From Bdellovibrionales bacterium (GTDB taxonomy: Bacteria > Bdellovibrionota > Bdellovibrionia > Bdellovibrionales > UBA1609): DNA of 42,691 nt. This document shows positions 1 through 9,389 of this stretch, in pieces; positions within the stretch are counted from its first letter, which is position 1; the number at the start of each line of letters is the position of its first letter. Where the stretch lies: contig JAHDFM010000014.1 in the NCBI GenBank assembly GCA_020628165.1, positions 40,977 through 83,667 on the forward strand, written 5' to 3'. The notes below the pieces were generated by a model. It made no database searches and was not told the DNA's origin. It saw nothing but the letters and a program-made list of their open reading frames with translations. Made by a program: the position numbers and the translations under genes.

Positions 1-180
1 GAATTGCAACCAAACTACATGAATGAAACCCTAAAAAACATTCAAGCCATTTGGAAGCGCCCGGTGAATCTAGCAACAGTCATGGACAAAGAGGGAAGGT
101 TTTTCAGATACGACGGCAAAGAAATCACATCCGTCGCCTTCAACGACCTCCCAAAAGAAAACAAAGACGAAGCCTCATAA
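1..180 (+). CDS. C-terminal end of a SpoVR-like protein (partial)
   Basis: Frame 1 is open from the left edge to a TAA at 178-180, giving the last 59 residues of a gene that starts outside the window. The visible part contains IQAIWKRPVNLATV followed by a short basic and aromatic stretch and an acidic end. This resembles the C-terminus of SpoVR/YcgB-family proteins, where a leucine-rich helix precedes a 'LW-x-x-PV-x-L-x-TV' segment. The family is widespread and its biochemical role is poorly known. The assignment rests on this short tail alone, so it is tentative; the reading frame itself is convincing because a competing longer frame (51-278) has no recognisable features. Confidence 0.5.
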   Translation, partial: ELQPNYMNETLKNIQAIWKRPVNLATVMDKEGRFFRYDGKEITSVAFNDLPKENKDEAS

Positions 181-210
181 AAAAAGCAGCTACTGTCGAG
201 CTAAACTATA

Positions 211-236
211 TCATCCTGAGCAAAGCGAAGGACCTA
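211..236 (+). repeat. REP-like dispersed repeat, copy 1
   Basis: The segment begins TCATCCTGAGC and continues AAAGCGAAGGACCT. It sits in the intergenic gap after the SpoVR-like gene. Related copies lie at 16786-16811, 16851-16877 (opposite strand) and 36786-36808. Each contains the core AGCGAAG and an imperfect internal dyad. This copy matches the complement of the 16851-16877 copy at about 21 of 25 positions. Confidence 0.6.
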
Positions 237-353
237 AGCGCTAATTATAAAAACATAAAAAAAGCACAATCACTCTAAAAAAAATGGACCTAAATCATAT
301 TTAAATATTTTACATTGGTATATTTTAAGCTTAAAATTTTTAAGAGGGTAAAG

Positions 354-1022
354 ATGTTTAATGTCGTTGTTTTTTTATTTTGTATTTTAATATCATTTTC
401 AGCAAAAGGTATGGAAGGACCTCAAGTTATTCTTACAGATAATTCTGGAATATTAGTTTTTAAAAAATCTGACATTTCTCAAAATCAACCTTCCATTTCA
501 AAGAGTTTAACAAGTGGTGAGTTTCAGAAAAGACTAGATGAGGCAAAGTTCAATAAAGTTTTAAAACAGTTATCCCTGTTAAAAAAAGTAAAAATCATTG
601 GCCTCAGTCATGATTTTTATCAAACTTATGATGTTTCTCACGGTATATATGGTGGCCTGTGTGCACATGTTGGGGGGCCACTTCTAACACTTAAATTAAA
701 ATCGACACTATCTAAAAAAGATAAGATTAAAGATAGCATAGGTGTTATTGTGCCAAGTGGGTATGAAAGAGTAAAACTTAGCGATTCAGAGGTGAAGCAA
801 GTTACGGTCGCAAGAAATAAGTATGTAGAGAAGCCATTTAAAAAGATTAATTTAAATTCAAAGTTTATTGAGTTTGGATTGAGAAACAAAAAAACTAAAT
901 CATTATTTGCGTTTGTGAACAAACCTCAGCTAAGTATGGGCAAAAATTTTTTACTTTTTAAGGTTAACAAAAGTTCTGCGACTTTGGTTTCTGAAATAAA
1001 TTATCCACCTTGCGGAAGTTAA
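354..1022 (+). CDS. Exported protein of unknown function
   Basis: 222 residues from ATG 354, preceded by the purine-rich GAGGGTAAAG. A TTG 39 nt upstream is in frame but would add 13 residues ahead of the hydrophobic signal, so ATG 354 is preferred. The N-terminus (MFNVVVFLFCILISFSAKG) is a typical Sec signal peptide, probably cleaved near residue 19. The mature part is Lys-rich with no cysteine pair motif, catalytic signature or membrane span that I recognise; it ends YPPCGS. It is alone on its strand between the SpoVR-like tail and a convergent lipoprotein gene. Periplasmic or secreted location is inferred from the signal peptide only. Confidence 0.65.
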   Translation: MFNVVVFLFCILISFSAKGMEGPQVILTDNSGILVFKKSDISQNQPSISKSLTSGEFQKRLDEAKFNKVLKQLSLLKKVKIIGLSHDFYQTYDVSHGIYGGLCAHVGGPLLTLKLKSTLSKKDKIKDSIGVIVPSGYERVKLSDSEVKQVTVARNKYVEKPFKKINLNSKFIEFGLRNKKTKSLFAFVNKPQLSMGKNFLLFKVNKSSATLVSEINYPPCGS

Positions 1023-1113
1023 TTTTACGAAGTAAAGGTTTGTGTGTTAAGTATGCAACAATTGTGATGGAACAGCCTAATTAAAAAATAAACATTTGTT
1101 AATTCATATAATA

Positions 1114-1578
1114 TTACCAAGAGCAAGATTGTTCAAGATAGCTATAACACTTATCTTTGCTTTCTATTCGGTCAAAAAACCATGTTACAATTTTTTTCCC
1201 ATTTAGATTTTGAGGCACATAACCTTTATCATCAGGATCTAACTTATTAGACTTACTTGGAAGTTTTTGAGCTCCAAAAATTGAAATTATATTTCCTTCT
1301 TTCAATATCGAATTAATCTTAGTTTGATTGTGTAGACAATTTTTATAAGGCCAAGGTCTTCGGTAAATAAACTCATCAATTCTTTTTGATCCAATTAAAT
1401 AGAGATATGTAAAACTGTTTTTATTTTCAGGGTCTTCAGGCGAGCAATGTACGCTCACAATCTTGCTAGGTGCTGTTGCATGAAAATTATTATCATTAAT
1501 TGTATGATATTTAATGTTTGAGCAACTAGTAACCAGGAATGAAATTAAGACTATAATTTTACTTTTTTTTATTATCAT
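1114..1578 (-). CDS. Small lipoprotein of unknown function
   Basis: 154 residues. The N-terminus has lysines, a hydrophobic stretch and a lipobox LVTSC, with Cys19 as the predicted lipidated residue, so the product should be membrane-anchored on the periplasmic side. The mature part has further cysteines (near the middle and close to the C-terminus, ending EQSCSW) that could form disulfides. No family recognised. Its ATG overlaps the TGA of a short open stretch that continues in frame after the stop of the upstream HI0074-like gene (see findings), so the two genes may be co-transcribed. Confidence 0.65.
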   Translation of the reverse strand: MIIKKSKIIVLISFLVTSCSNIKYHTINDNNFHATAPSKIVSVHCSPEDPENKNSFTYLYLIGSKRIDEFIYRRPWPYKNCLHNQTKINSILKEGNIISIFGAQKLPSKSNKLDPDDKGYVPQNLNGKKIVTWFFDRIESKDKCYSYLEQSCSW

Positions 1579-1661
1579 CGAGTTCTTCTAACACCTTTTT
1601 CAAGTATGTATTTTTGAATTTCCACTTTTAACCGCAATTGCTCTTGTAGATGAAAACCTAT

Positions 1662-2036
1662 TTAATTTGTTATTAATTTATTCCTTAATGTTAAATGAAG
1701 TTCTGTGGCCGATTTTATGAACTCAGGAAGAATCTTAAAAATATCTTCAGCTATAACCTTGTTATAGATATAATTTGTCATATTTCTTTTTCTTATAAAT
1801 TGCAGCCAAGCTTCTGCACTATCAACCCAACCAATGTTTGCAAGTTCATTGAACGTAGACCTAGGTGTATCAACGAGAATACCATTTGATCTAAGTGTTT
1901 TTTGTGATGATCTCCAACAGAGCTCTAAAGTATATTTAAATCGTTGAATGAGGCCGTCTCTTTCCAGTTCTGATGGGTTGGTAATATAAGCACTACTTAA
2001 ATTTTCTAGCGCTTTTTGGAAAGATGGCAAACTCAT
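1662..2036 (-). CDS. HI0074/HepT-like nucleotidyltransferase substrate-binding protein
   Basis: 124 residues, near the usual length of the HI0074 family (about 125-145). Recognisable motifs are LERDGLIQRFKYTLELCWRS near residues 24-43, PRSTFNELANIGWVD, and the R-K-R-N segment (RKRNMTNYIYN) near residues 82-92, matching the R-x4-6-H/Y RNase-like motif region of HepT relatives. In this family the all-helical protein pairs with a small MNT-type nucleotidyltransferase encoded next to it, as a substrate-binding subunit or in a HepT/MntA-type toxin-antitoxin pair. No MNT gene is visible on either side. The upstream neighbour is the GcvH-like gene, 64 bp away on the same strand. The family call is confident; activity is not. 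Confidence 0.8.
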   Translation of the reverse strand: MSLPSFQKALENLSSAYITNPSELERDGLIQRFKYTLELCWRSSQKTLRSNGILVDTPRSTFNELANIGWVDSAEAWLQFIRKRNMTNYIYNKVIAEDIFKILPEFIKSATELHLTLRNKLITN

Positions 2037-2100
2037 TAACTTTATTAGGCCCCTGGAGTAATTAATATTTTTAAAAAGATTCTGTAATTAGGAATTAATG

Positions 2101-2478
2101 CTATTCCAACTCATCAACATCATTTTCAAAATCAACCTGAGTTTCAAACTCACGCAGATCTTCAACATTGTCCACTTCAATTTTAAACAACCATCCATCG
2201 TGATAGCAATCATCTTTCAAGAGGCTATTGTTATCTAAAACAGCGCCGTTGGTTTCAATGATCTTGCCATCAAGAGGGGAGTAAAGATTGAGTGAGCCTT
2301 GATCCGTCACAATCTCACCACAGACTTCATTGGGAACCACAATGCTACCTTCTTCAGGGAGTTCTACTTTAAAATTGTCGTCGAGCTCTTCGATGCCAGT
2401 TTCATTAACGCCGACAGTGACAACGTCGTCGTCAATTTGTATCCAGAGATAGTCCATAAAGGTGATTTGATCATTCAT
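2101..2478 (-). CDS. Glycine cleavage H-protein-like protein lacking the lipoyl lysine
   Basis: 125 residues with the fold signature of GcvH: LWIQIDDDVVTVGVNETGIEEL (residues 11-32), VELPEEGSIV (38-47), LYSPLDGKIIETN (65-77) and GWLFKIEV near the end. In true H proteins a lysine in an ESVK-type hairpin carries lipoate. Here the equivalent hairpin reads VTDQGSL and the lysine position is Gln60 (codon CAA, 2299-2301), so it cannot be lipoylated at that site. The C-terminal tail is strongly acidic. It lies 73 bp downstream of glnA on the same strand, with a hairpin between them. No gcvT or gcvP is nearby. A role as a non-catalytic, protein-binding lipoyl-like domain in nitrogen metabolism is inference from position. 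Confidence 0.8.
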   Translation of the reverse strand: MNDQITFMDYLWIQIDDDVVTVGVNETGIEELDDNFKVELPEEGSIVVPNEVCGEIVTDQGSLNLYSPLDGKIIETNGAVLDNNSLLKDDCYHDGWLFKIEVDNVEDLREFETQVDFENDVDELE

Positions 2479-2513
2479 AGTATTAGTTACTTTTTGAGTT
2501 TGGAGAAGTGAAA

Positions 2514-2542
2514 GGCTGCTTATCTAAAAAAAGATAGCAGCC
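2514..2542 (-). terminator. Hairpin between glnA and the GcvH-like gene
   Basis: GGCTGC pairs with GCAGCC and TATCT with AGATA, with one bulged T and a short A-rich loop. It lies 9 nt after the glnA stop on the minus strand. The run after it on that strand is TTTC rather than a full T-tract, so it may be a partial terminator or an mRNA 3'-end stabiliser that lowers expression of the downstream GcvH-like gene relative to glnA. Confidence 0.55.
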
Positions 2543-2551
2543 GAAATTTAA

Positions 2552-3967
2552 TTATACGTCGTAATAAAGATGGAACTCATAAGGAGCTGGTCTTTGTTGC
2601 AAAGGTCGAATCTCAGTGTCGTATTTATAACCGATCCAAGCTTCAACCATTTCTTTTGAAAACACATCACCTTTTAACAAGTACTCGTGGCTTTTTCTTA
2701 AGCACTCTAAGCTCTCATCAAGTGTTGCCGGTACAGACGGAATTCCTGCAGCTTCTTGTGGAGATAAGCCGTAGATGTCTTTTTCTAACGGATCGCCAGG
2801 CTCTTTCTTATTAAGAACTCCATCAATTCCCGCCATGAGTAATGCAGCAAAAGCAAGGTACGGGTTAGAGCTTGGGTCAGGAGTTCTAAATTCCATTCTC
2901 TTGGCTTTCGGGTTTGGCCCAGAGTTTGGAATTCTCACAGCTGCCGACCTGTTTCTGTAACTATAAGCAAGCTTCACAGGAGCTTCAAAGCCAGGAACAA
3001 GTCGTTTGTAAGAGTTTGTTGAAGGGTTGGTGAAAGCACAGTTACTTTGTGCGTGCTGTAAGATACCGCCAATGTAATGAAGACCCATTTGCGAAAGACC
3101 TGCATATTTATCACCAGCAAACAATGGTTCGTTGTCTTTCCACAAAGACATGTGAGTGTGCATTCCAGAACCGTTATCGCCAAAGATTGGCTTTGGCATA
3201 AAAGTCACAGTTTTGTTGTGTCTTCTGGCCACGTTTTTAACGATGTACTTAAACCACATTAAGTCATCAGCCATTTTTAAAAGTGTGTTAAAGCGAATGC
3301 CAATTTCACCTTGTCCGGCTGTACTAACCTCATGGTGTTGTCTTTCAACTGTGATACCGATTTTTTGTAACTCAAGGCACATCTCTGTTCTGATGTCGTG
3401 AAGTCCATCGGTTGGAAGTGTTGGAAAGTAGCCTTCTTTGTGTCTTGGTTTGTAACCAAGGTTGTTACCACCTTCGTGGCGACCGGTGTTCCAAGTGGCT
3501 TCGTCAGAATCGATTTGGTAAAAGCCACCGGCTGAGTTTTGCTCATAGCGAACATCATCAAAAATAAAAAATTCTGCCTCTGGTCCAAAGAAGGCAGTGT
3601 CTGCGATGCCGGTTGATTTTAAATAATTAATAGCCTTTTTAGCAATTTGGCGTGGGTCCCGAGCATAGGGAGCAAGAGTGTCAGGTTGTGCGATATCACA
3701 AATTAAAACTAAAGTGGGCACTTCATAGAAAGGGTCAATGCGAGCTGTGGTTGGATCAGGAATCACGAGCATATCGGATTCGTTGATGCCTTTCCAGCCT
3801 CTAAGAGATGAGCCATCAAAGCCAAGGCCCTCTTCAAAAGTTTCTTCCGTGAGTTGGTCAGTCGGGATTGAAAAGTGCTGCCACATGCCGGGAAGATCGA
3901 TAAACCTGAGGTCAATCATTTTAATGTCTTGCTCTTTGGCAAACTTTATCACGTCTTTTGGGGTCAT
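2552..3967 (-). CDS. glnA: Glutamine synthetase, type I
   Basis: 471 residues, the usual GSI length. It makes glutamine from glutamate, ammonia and ATP in the cytoplasm and is the entry point for ammonium. Visible signatures are [11 protein letters not shown] near residues 48-58, the metal-ligand segment FGPEAEFF (127-134), [14 protein letters not shown] (259-272) and the ATP/glutamate site NRSAAVRIP (339-347). The adenylylation-loop tyrosine is present as Tyr399 in KDIYGLS, so control by GlnE-type adenylylation is possible. The start has a good ribosome site (AAGGAGAGGTA then ATG). It follows glnB by 46 bp on the same strand, the classical PII-GS arrangement. Confidence 0.97.
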   Translation of the reverse strand: MTPKDVIKFAKEQDIKMIDLRFIDLPGMWQHFSIPTDQLTEETFEEGLGFDGSSLRGWKGINESDMLVIPDPTTARIDPFYEVPTLVLICDIAQPDTLAPYARDPRQIAKKAINYLKSTGIADTAFFGPEAEFFIFDDVRYEQNSAGGFYQIDSDEATWNTGRHEGGNNLGYKPRHKEGYFPTLPTDGLHDIRTEMCLELQKIGITVERQHHEVSTAGQGEIGIRFNTLLKMADDLMWFKYIVKNVARRHNKTVTFMPKPIFGDNGSGMHTHMSLWKDNEPLFAGDKYAGLSQMGLHYIGGILQHAQSNCAFTNPSTNSYKRLVPGFEAPVKLAYSYRNRSAAVRIPNSGPNPKAKRMEFRTPDPSSNPYLAFAALLMAGIDGVLNKKEPGDPLEKDIYGLSPQEAAGIPSVPATLDESLECLRKSHEYLLKGDVFSKEMVEAWIGYKYDTEIRPLQQRPAPYEFHLYYDV

Positions 3968-4013
3968 TACCTCTCCTTAGTATTTTTTATAAATTTGGTT
4001 GAACCTTTCATTT

Positions 4014-4577
<564 letters not shown>

Positions 4578-4614
4578 CGTTGCTTTTGGTGGGGGGTGGG
4601 GGTAGTTATTTGTC

Positions 4615-5076
4615 ATGACCAACTTTAATATTGTACTTGTCGAGCCAGAAATACCGCAGAACACCGGTAATATTGGCCGTATTTGTGTGGGCTTTAATTG
4701 CCATCTTCATTTGGTGAAACCTTTTGGCTTTGAATTGACCGACAAAAACCTCAAAAGAGCCGGCCTTGATTATTGGCAAAATCTCTCATGGACCACCTAT
4801 GAATCTTGGGACCACTTTTATCCACACATCCAAGATCAATTAAAACAAGTTCACTTTATGACCACAAAAACAGACAGGTCTCTTTACGATAAAAAATATA
4901 ACTCCGGCAATTGGTTCATATTTGGCAAAGAAACAAAAGGTCTTCCAGAAAGTCTTTTACATAACCATGAAGAGCAAAACCTAACAATTCCGTTTCCTGG
5001 CGAGATTCGAAGCTTTAATTTAGCAAACTCGGTTTCTATCGTTGCTTCAGAAGCATTTAGGCAGCTGCGCACATAG
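4615..5076 (+). CDS. trmL: tRNA (cytidine(34)-2'-O)-methyltransferase, SPOUT family
   Basis: 153 residues, matching TrmL (about 150-160). It would methylate the 2'-OH of wobble nucleotide 34 in certain leucine tRNAs using S-adenosylmethionine. The three SPOUT motifs are present: VEPEIPQNTGNIGR (residues 9-22), FGKETKGLP in the middle, and IPFPGEIRSFNLANSVSIV near the C-terminus, which forms the trefoil knot. Family members usually have RSLNLANS, so the Leu to Phe change is minor. It is divergent from glnB and its stop codon abuts the stop of the convergent gene at 5077 with no gap. Confidence 0.93.
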   Translation: MTNFNIVLVEPEIPQNTGNIGRICVGFNCHLHLVKPFGFELTDKNLKRAGLDYWQNLSWTTYESWDHFYPHIQDQLKQVHFMTTKTDRSLYDKKYNSGNWFIFGKETKGLPESLLHNHEEQNLTIPFPGEIRSFNLANSVSIVASEAFRQLRT

Positions 5077-5559
5077 TTAATCTCTAACTATTTCAATATT
5101 TTTTTCAATGATGGGAACACATTTTGATTCGTCGGCGAGTGTGTCTATAAAGTTCACACAGCCTTCAATGGTGTATATACCTGCAGGTTGCTCATTAGGC
5201 ACGCGAAAGAGTTTGCGGAAAATAACCACATCAGTACCATCTACAGGATTTTGATAAACAACATCGTAGATGAAGCTGTTTGTTGTAAATGTAGATTCAT
5301 CCTTTTGCACACCACCAACAAACTCTCCTATTTGGTACTTTTCACCTAAGTCACAGTTCAATCGAAAGTTGTAATGGAACAAGGCTCGGTTAAGAACTTT
5401 ATTTGGACCAAATCCAGCTGTGATCACAGGCCAATCGGTGCAAGTCTGATTAGCATCTGTGCTTGAGATAAAGTTATAGTTTTTTGAATAGTGGTTAGAG
5501 GCGAGTAAAAATATGGGGCTTATCATCAAGGTGAATAAACATAGCTTTAAACTAAACAT
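5077..5559 (-). CDS. Exported protein of unknown function
   Basis: 160 residues with an N-terminal signal peptide (MFSLKLCLFTLMISPIFLLA), probably cleaved near residue 20. The mature part has four cysteines (near residues 40, 69, 134 and 147) that could form two disulfides, and a beta-rich look with alternating hydrophobics. No family recognised. Its stop codon (5077-5079) directly follows the trmL stop, so the two converge with no room for a terminator. Confidence 0.65.
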   Translation of the reverse strand: MFSLKLCLFTLMISPIFLLASNHYSKNYNFISSTDANQTCTDWPVITAGFGPNKVLNRALFHYNFRLNCDLGEKYQIGEFVGGVQKDESTFTTNSFIYDVVYQNPVDGTDVVIFRKLFRVPNEQPAGIYTIEGCVNFIDTLADESKCVPIIEKNIEIVRD

Positions 5560-5825
5560 AACTTAATAATTCAATCTTAGCTGACAGAAGTGAACAGAAT
5601 TGTGCGAGTTATAAAGATAATCATCTCATGTTCTCAAAGCTATGTAAAAATGACAGGATTAGCTAATAACTGAACAGACAAATTTTGTATACAATCACTG
5701 AAAAAAAACAAAAAACAATATAAATTATCGAAATCATTAAATATTATCAGTTGGCACTTTACCTGCATAAAAGTCATTCGTACGCTTTTTAAAATAAAAT
5801 ATGAATTGAAAATAAGGAGATGTTT

Positions 5826-6284
5826 ATGAAAAAAGTTGCTCTTGTTTTATCTATACTTGGGTGTTTGTTCTTAACTGCTTGTGGTGATGATGACTCATCT
5901 AGCGGTGGTGTTCAGTTAATGAGTGAGAAGATAGATTCTTTTGGGACTCCAGATAGTTGTGGTTTTGGTTATGACTCAGCCTACACAAGCAATAAATACA
6001 GCCAACAGATGGATGCTTACAATCAAAAATACAATCAGGATGTTAGCCATGACCCATATGCACAGCACGCACCTGTTAATTCACATGTGCCGGCACCACC
6101 TCAGGAAACGAACTATTACTCAACTTTAAGAAATAACTACGTGGATAAATACACTTTAAAGTATTCCAACTCAGAAGAAGACTATTACACGAATGTAACA
6201 GGCGGCGATGATGTTATTTGTGAGAAGTATCAAGGTGGTAATTATCCAACTGGCGGACATGCTCCAGCCCCAACTTGGAACTAA
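5826..6284 (+). CDS. Tyr/His/Pro-rich small lipoprotein
   Basis: 152 residues from ATG 5826. An in-frame ATG at 5820 directly abuts AAGGAG (5814-5819), leaving no spacing, whereas ATG 5826 has six nucleotides of spacing, so the later start is chosen. The lipobox is LTAC with Cys19 as the lipid site, followed by an acidic and serine linker (GDDDSSSGG). The mature protein is rich in Tyr, Asn, His and Pro (for example AQHAPVNSHVPAPP and a matching HAPAP near the C-terminus) and looks largely disordered. It has only two further cysteines. Monocistronic: a clear terminator follows. Function unknown. Confidence 0.75.
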   Translation: MKKVALVLSILGCLFLTACGDDDSSSGGVQLMSEKIDSFGTPDSCGFGYDSAYTSNKYSQQMDAYNQKYNQDVSHDPYAQHAPVNSHVPAPPQETNYYSTLRNNYVDKYTLKYSNSEEDYYTNVTGGDDVICEKYQGGNYPTGGHAPAPTWN

Positions 6285-6309
6285 ATTCATTGAATTAAAT
6301 CTATAAAAG

Positions 6310-6339
6310 CCTCAAGTTGTAAAACTTGGGGTTTTTTTT
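6310..6339 (+). terminator. Rho-independent terminator after the Tyr-rich lipoprotein gene
   Basis: CCTCAAGTT (6310-6318) pairs with AACTTGGGG (6323-6331, one G-T pair), followed directly by eight T residues. It is well placed 25 nt after the stop codon and isolates this gene from secA. Confidence 0.9.
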
Positions 6340-6471
6340 GTGTCTAAAACACAGTCGCTGCACTGTGAGAAAAGCAATTCCTAAGCAAATCAGTCTAGTT
6401 TTTACTTGGTCCACTAACATGTAAGAATTGCCATTGAATACAGCTCGTATAGAGAGTAGGATATCTAAACT

Positions 6472-9153
6472 ATGAGCTTAAAAGTATTGCAAAAAATATT
6501 CGGAACAAAACATGAACGCGATTTGAAGATCATGCAACCCATTGTGAATCAAATCAACAACATGGAGGCTAAGATTAAGCCTCTGTCAGATGAAGATCTC
6601 AAAGCTAAAACAGCTTACTTCAGAGAGAAGCTCGCTCAAGGTGCTACACTTGATGATATATTGGTAGAAGCCTTTGCGGTTTGCCGTGAAGCTGCTTGGC
6701 GAATTTTAAAAATGCGACACTATGATGTTCAGCTCATTGGTGGCTTGTGTTTGCACCAAGGAAAGATTGCCGAAATGAGAACTGGTGAAGGAAAGACCCT
6801 AGTTGCGACGTTGCCAACGTATTTGAATGGTCTTTCTGGTAAAGGGGTTCACGTCGTCACTGTGAATGATTACTTGGCCACACGTGACTGTGAGTGGATG
6901 GGACAAGTTTACCGTTGGCTCGGTTTAACGACTGGAACCATTCACCATGGCTTGAACGATGCCGAAAGAAAAAAGAACTACGGGGCTGATGTCACTTACG
7001 CCACTAACAACGAGTTGGGTTTTGATTATTTGCGCGACAATATGAAGTTCGATGTTGATGATTACGTACAGCGCCCACTCAATTACTGCATCATCGATGA
7101 GTGTGACTCCATTCTCATTGATGAAGCCAGAACTCCGCTCATTATTTCAGGGCCGTCAGAAGATTCCACTGAAAAGTATTACGAAATCAATAAAATCATT
7201 CCTCATTTAGTGGAAGAAAAACACTTCACTATGGAAGAGAAATCAAAAACGGTCTCTCTGACAGAAGAAGGCAACAACAAGGCAGAAGAACTTTTAGGTG
7301 TTAATAATCTTTATGACCCAGAACACATCAAAACAGTTCATCACATTTATCAAGGTTTGAAAGCGCATCATCTTTTCACCATCGATAAAGACTATATGGT
7401 GAAAAACGGCGAAATCATCATCGTTGATGAGTTCACCGGACGATTGATGGAAGGTCGTCGCTGGAGTGAAGGCTTGCACCAAGCTGTAGAAGCTAAAGAA
7501 GGTTTAAACATTAAAGGTGAAAACCAAACCTTGGCATCTATTACTTTTCAGAACTATTTTCGTATGTACAACAAACTTTCTGGTATGACTGGTACGGCAG
7601 AAACAGAAGCCGTCGAATTTAAAAAGATCTACGATCTTGATGTGCTTGTCATACCAACCAACAAACCCATTGCAAGGCTTGATAACGAAGACGTCATTTA
7701 CAAAACTGAAAACGCTAAATATCAAGCCATAGCCAACGACATTAAAGAGCGATCAAAAAAAGGTCAACCCGTCTTAGTTGGAACTGTCAGTATAGAAAGG
7801 TCCGAGCGCATAAGCCGCGAGCTTAAAAAAGCCGGAATCACACACAACGTTTTAAACGCCAAACACCACGAAAACGAAGCTGACATTGTTGCTCAGGCTG
7901 GTGCTAAAGGGTCCGTGACCATTGCAACCAACATGGCTGGTCGTGGAACGGATATCGTCCTTGGTGGAAACCCAGAGTTTATGGCCAAAAAAGAAGTGCA
8001 AGACACTTGGACACCTGAGCAAATAGAAGCCTCGATAGAAAAGTACCGCAAAAAGTGTGAAAGCGACAAAAAAGATGTGTTAGAGGCCGGAGGGCTTTGT
8101 ATCATCGGTACTGAGCGACACGAGTCACGCAGGATCGATAATCAGTTACGTGGTCGTGCCGGACGACAAGGTGACCCAGGAGAGTCGACATTTTACTTGT
8201 CACTTGAAGATGATTTAATGCGTATCTTTAACGGAGAGCGCTTACAAAAAATCATGACCACTTTAAAAGTGCCAGAAGACGAGCCGATCACAGCGAGAAT
8301 GGTCAGTCGCTCTATTGAAGGCGCACAAAGAAAAGTGGAAGGTCATCACTTTGAAATCAGAAAACATCTTCTTGAATACGATGATGTTATGAACCAACAA
8401 AGAACAAACATCTACTCTATGCGTCGAATGGCTTTAGAAGATGGAAATATTGATCGACAAATTTTAGACTTTCTTGGAGATACAACTTCAGACATTCTCG
8501 ATAACTTTGCCAATCCGAATGTTAAAACCAATGAGTGGGACATTCCGGGGCTAAATACTGCTTTGTCGGCACAGTTTGGTATTCGCATCGATGAAGAAAA
8601 AGCTCTCACTTTAGATGGGCCAGGACTAACTGATTACATCAGTAATGCTGTTAAAACCGCATTTGATCAACAAAAACAAACCTTAGGTGAGTACTTTGAC
8701 CAAGTTCAAAAAATGGTTTTATTACAAACTATTGATACCCGCTGGAAAGAGCATTTAGCTCTCGTTGACCATTTAAAAGAAGGGATCAACTTACGCGCAT
8801 ATGCTCAAAAAGATCCATTGATTGAATATAAAAAAGAAGCTTTCAGAGCCTACGATCGTTTGAATGAAATCATCAAAGCAGAAACCATTGAAAAGTTCAT
8901 GAAGATTCAATTGGTAGAGCGCGATGAGAGTTTGTCTGAACGGATGTTAGGGGAGCAGCAAGACTTTGATGATCTAGATTACGAAGGTGGCGATGAAGCG
9001 CCTCAGTTCTCAGGTCAATTGCCGCAGCAACAGCAGCAACAAGGACCAATGCAAACCAATCGCGGTCCTGGCGGTGGCGGGCAAGAACGAAAAATGAGCC
9101 GCTCCGAACGACGCCGTATGGAGCGTTCAAGTAAAAAAGGCCGACGTCGCTAA
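6472..9153 (+). CDS. secA: Preprotein translocase ATPase SecA
   Basis: 893 residues. SecA is the motor that binds exported preproteins and drives them through SecYEG by ATP hydrolysis. Seen: Walker A MRTGEGKTL (residues 102-110), the DEAD-type box DECDSILIDEARTPLIISG starting at residue 209 (usually DEVD), NMAGRGTDIVLGG and the second RecA motif GTERHESRRIDNQLRGRAGRQGD. The C-terminus lacks the Cys-rich zinc tail (SEC-C, SecB-binding) found in many SecA proteins; it ends in a Gln run, a Gly-rich linker and a very basic tail (RSERRRMERSSKKGRRR). Monocistronic by position. The abundance of signal peptides in this window fits heavy use of this pathway. Confidence 0.98.
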   Translation: MSLKVLQKIFGTKHERDLKIMQPIVNQINNMEAKIKPLSDEDLKAKTAYFREKLAQGATLDDILVEAFAVCREAAWRILKMRHYDVQLIGGLCLHQGKIAEMRTGEGKTLVATLPTYLNGLSGKGVHVVTVNDYLATRDCEWMGQVYRWLGLTTGTIHHGLNDAERKKNYGADVTYATNNELGFDYLRDNMKFDVDDYVQRPLNYCIIDECDSILIDEARTPLIISGPSEDSTEKYYEINKIIPHLVEEKHFTMEEKSKTVSLTEEGNNKAEELLGVNNLYDPEHIKTVHHIYQGLKAHHLFTIDKDYMVKNGEIIIVDEFTGRLMEGRRWSEGLHQAVEAKEGLNIKGENQTLASITFQNYFRMYNKLSGMTGTAETEAVEFKKIYDLDVLVIPTNKPIARLDNEDVIYKTENAKYQAIANDIKERSKKGQPVLVGTVSIERSERISRELKKAGITHNVLNAKHHENEADIVAQAGAKGSVTIATNMAGRGTDIVLGGNPEFMAKKEVQDTWTPEQIEASIEKYRKKCESDKKDVLEAGGLCIIGTERHESRRIDNQLRGRAGRQGDPGESTFYLSLEDDLMRIFNGERLQKIMTTLKVPEDEPITARMVSRSIEGAQRKVEGHHFEIRKHLLEYDDVMNQQRTNIYSMRRMALEDGNIDRQILDFLGDTTSDILDNFANPNVKTNEWDIPGLNTALSAQFGIRIDEEKALTLDGPGLTDYISNAVKTAFDQQKQTLGEYFDQVQKMVLLQTIDTRWKEHLALVDHLKEGINLRAYAQKDPLIEYKKEAFRAYDRLNEIIKAETIEKFMKIQLVERDESLSERMLGEQQDFDDLDYEGGDEAPQFSGQLPQQQQQQGPMQTNRGPGGGGQERKMSRSERRRMERSSKKGRRR

Positions 9154-9389
9154 GTCGTTGGTTTTCCACTGGTTTTATTAAGAGCTCTCAACGTTGGTTT
9201 TACCCAAGACGATTCACTATTTATAGTTTGAATTTATATAGCAACTTTTACTTATTTACATGGGCTATTTTCTTTTTATTCAGTTTAGGGCAGTATTCTG
9301 CATAAATCTCATCTTTGCTAAAGACTCAAACTAATCATAAAAATTGAAACAAACTCATCAATTCATGAACTCTAAAAGAGAAGACATGA

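Noticed and set aside
51-278. 75-codon open frame at the left edge on the plus strand
   Set aside because: It runs in another frame through the SpoVR-like tail (1-180) and is highly basic with no structure, a typical shadow frame.
9154-9389. Terminator of secA
   Set aside because: Partial complementarities (for example TCGT near 9153 and ACGA near 9213) are short and lack a T-tract.
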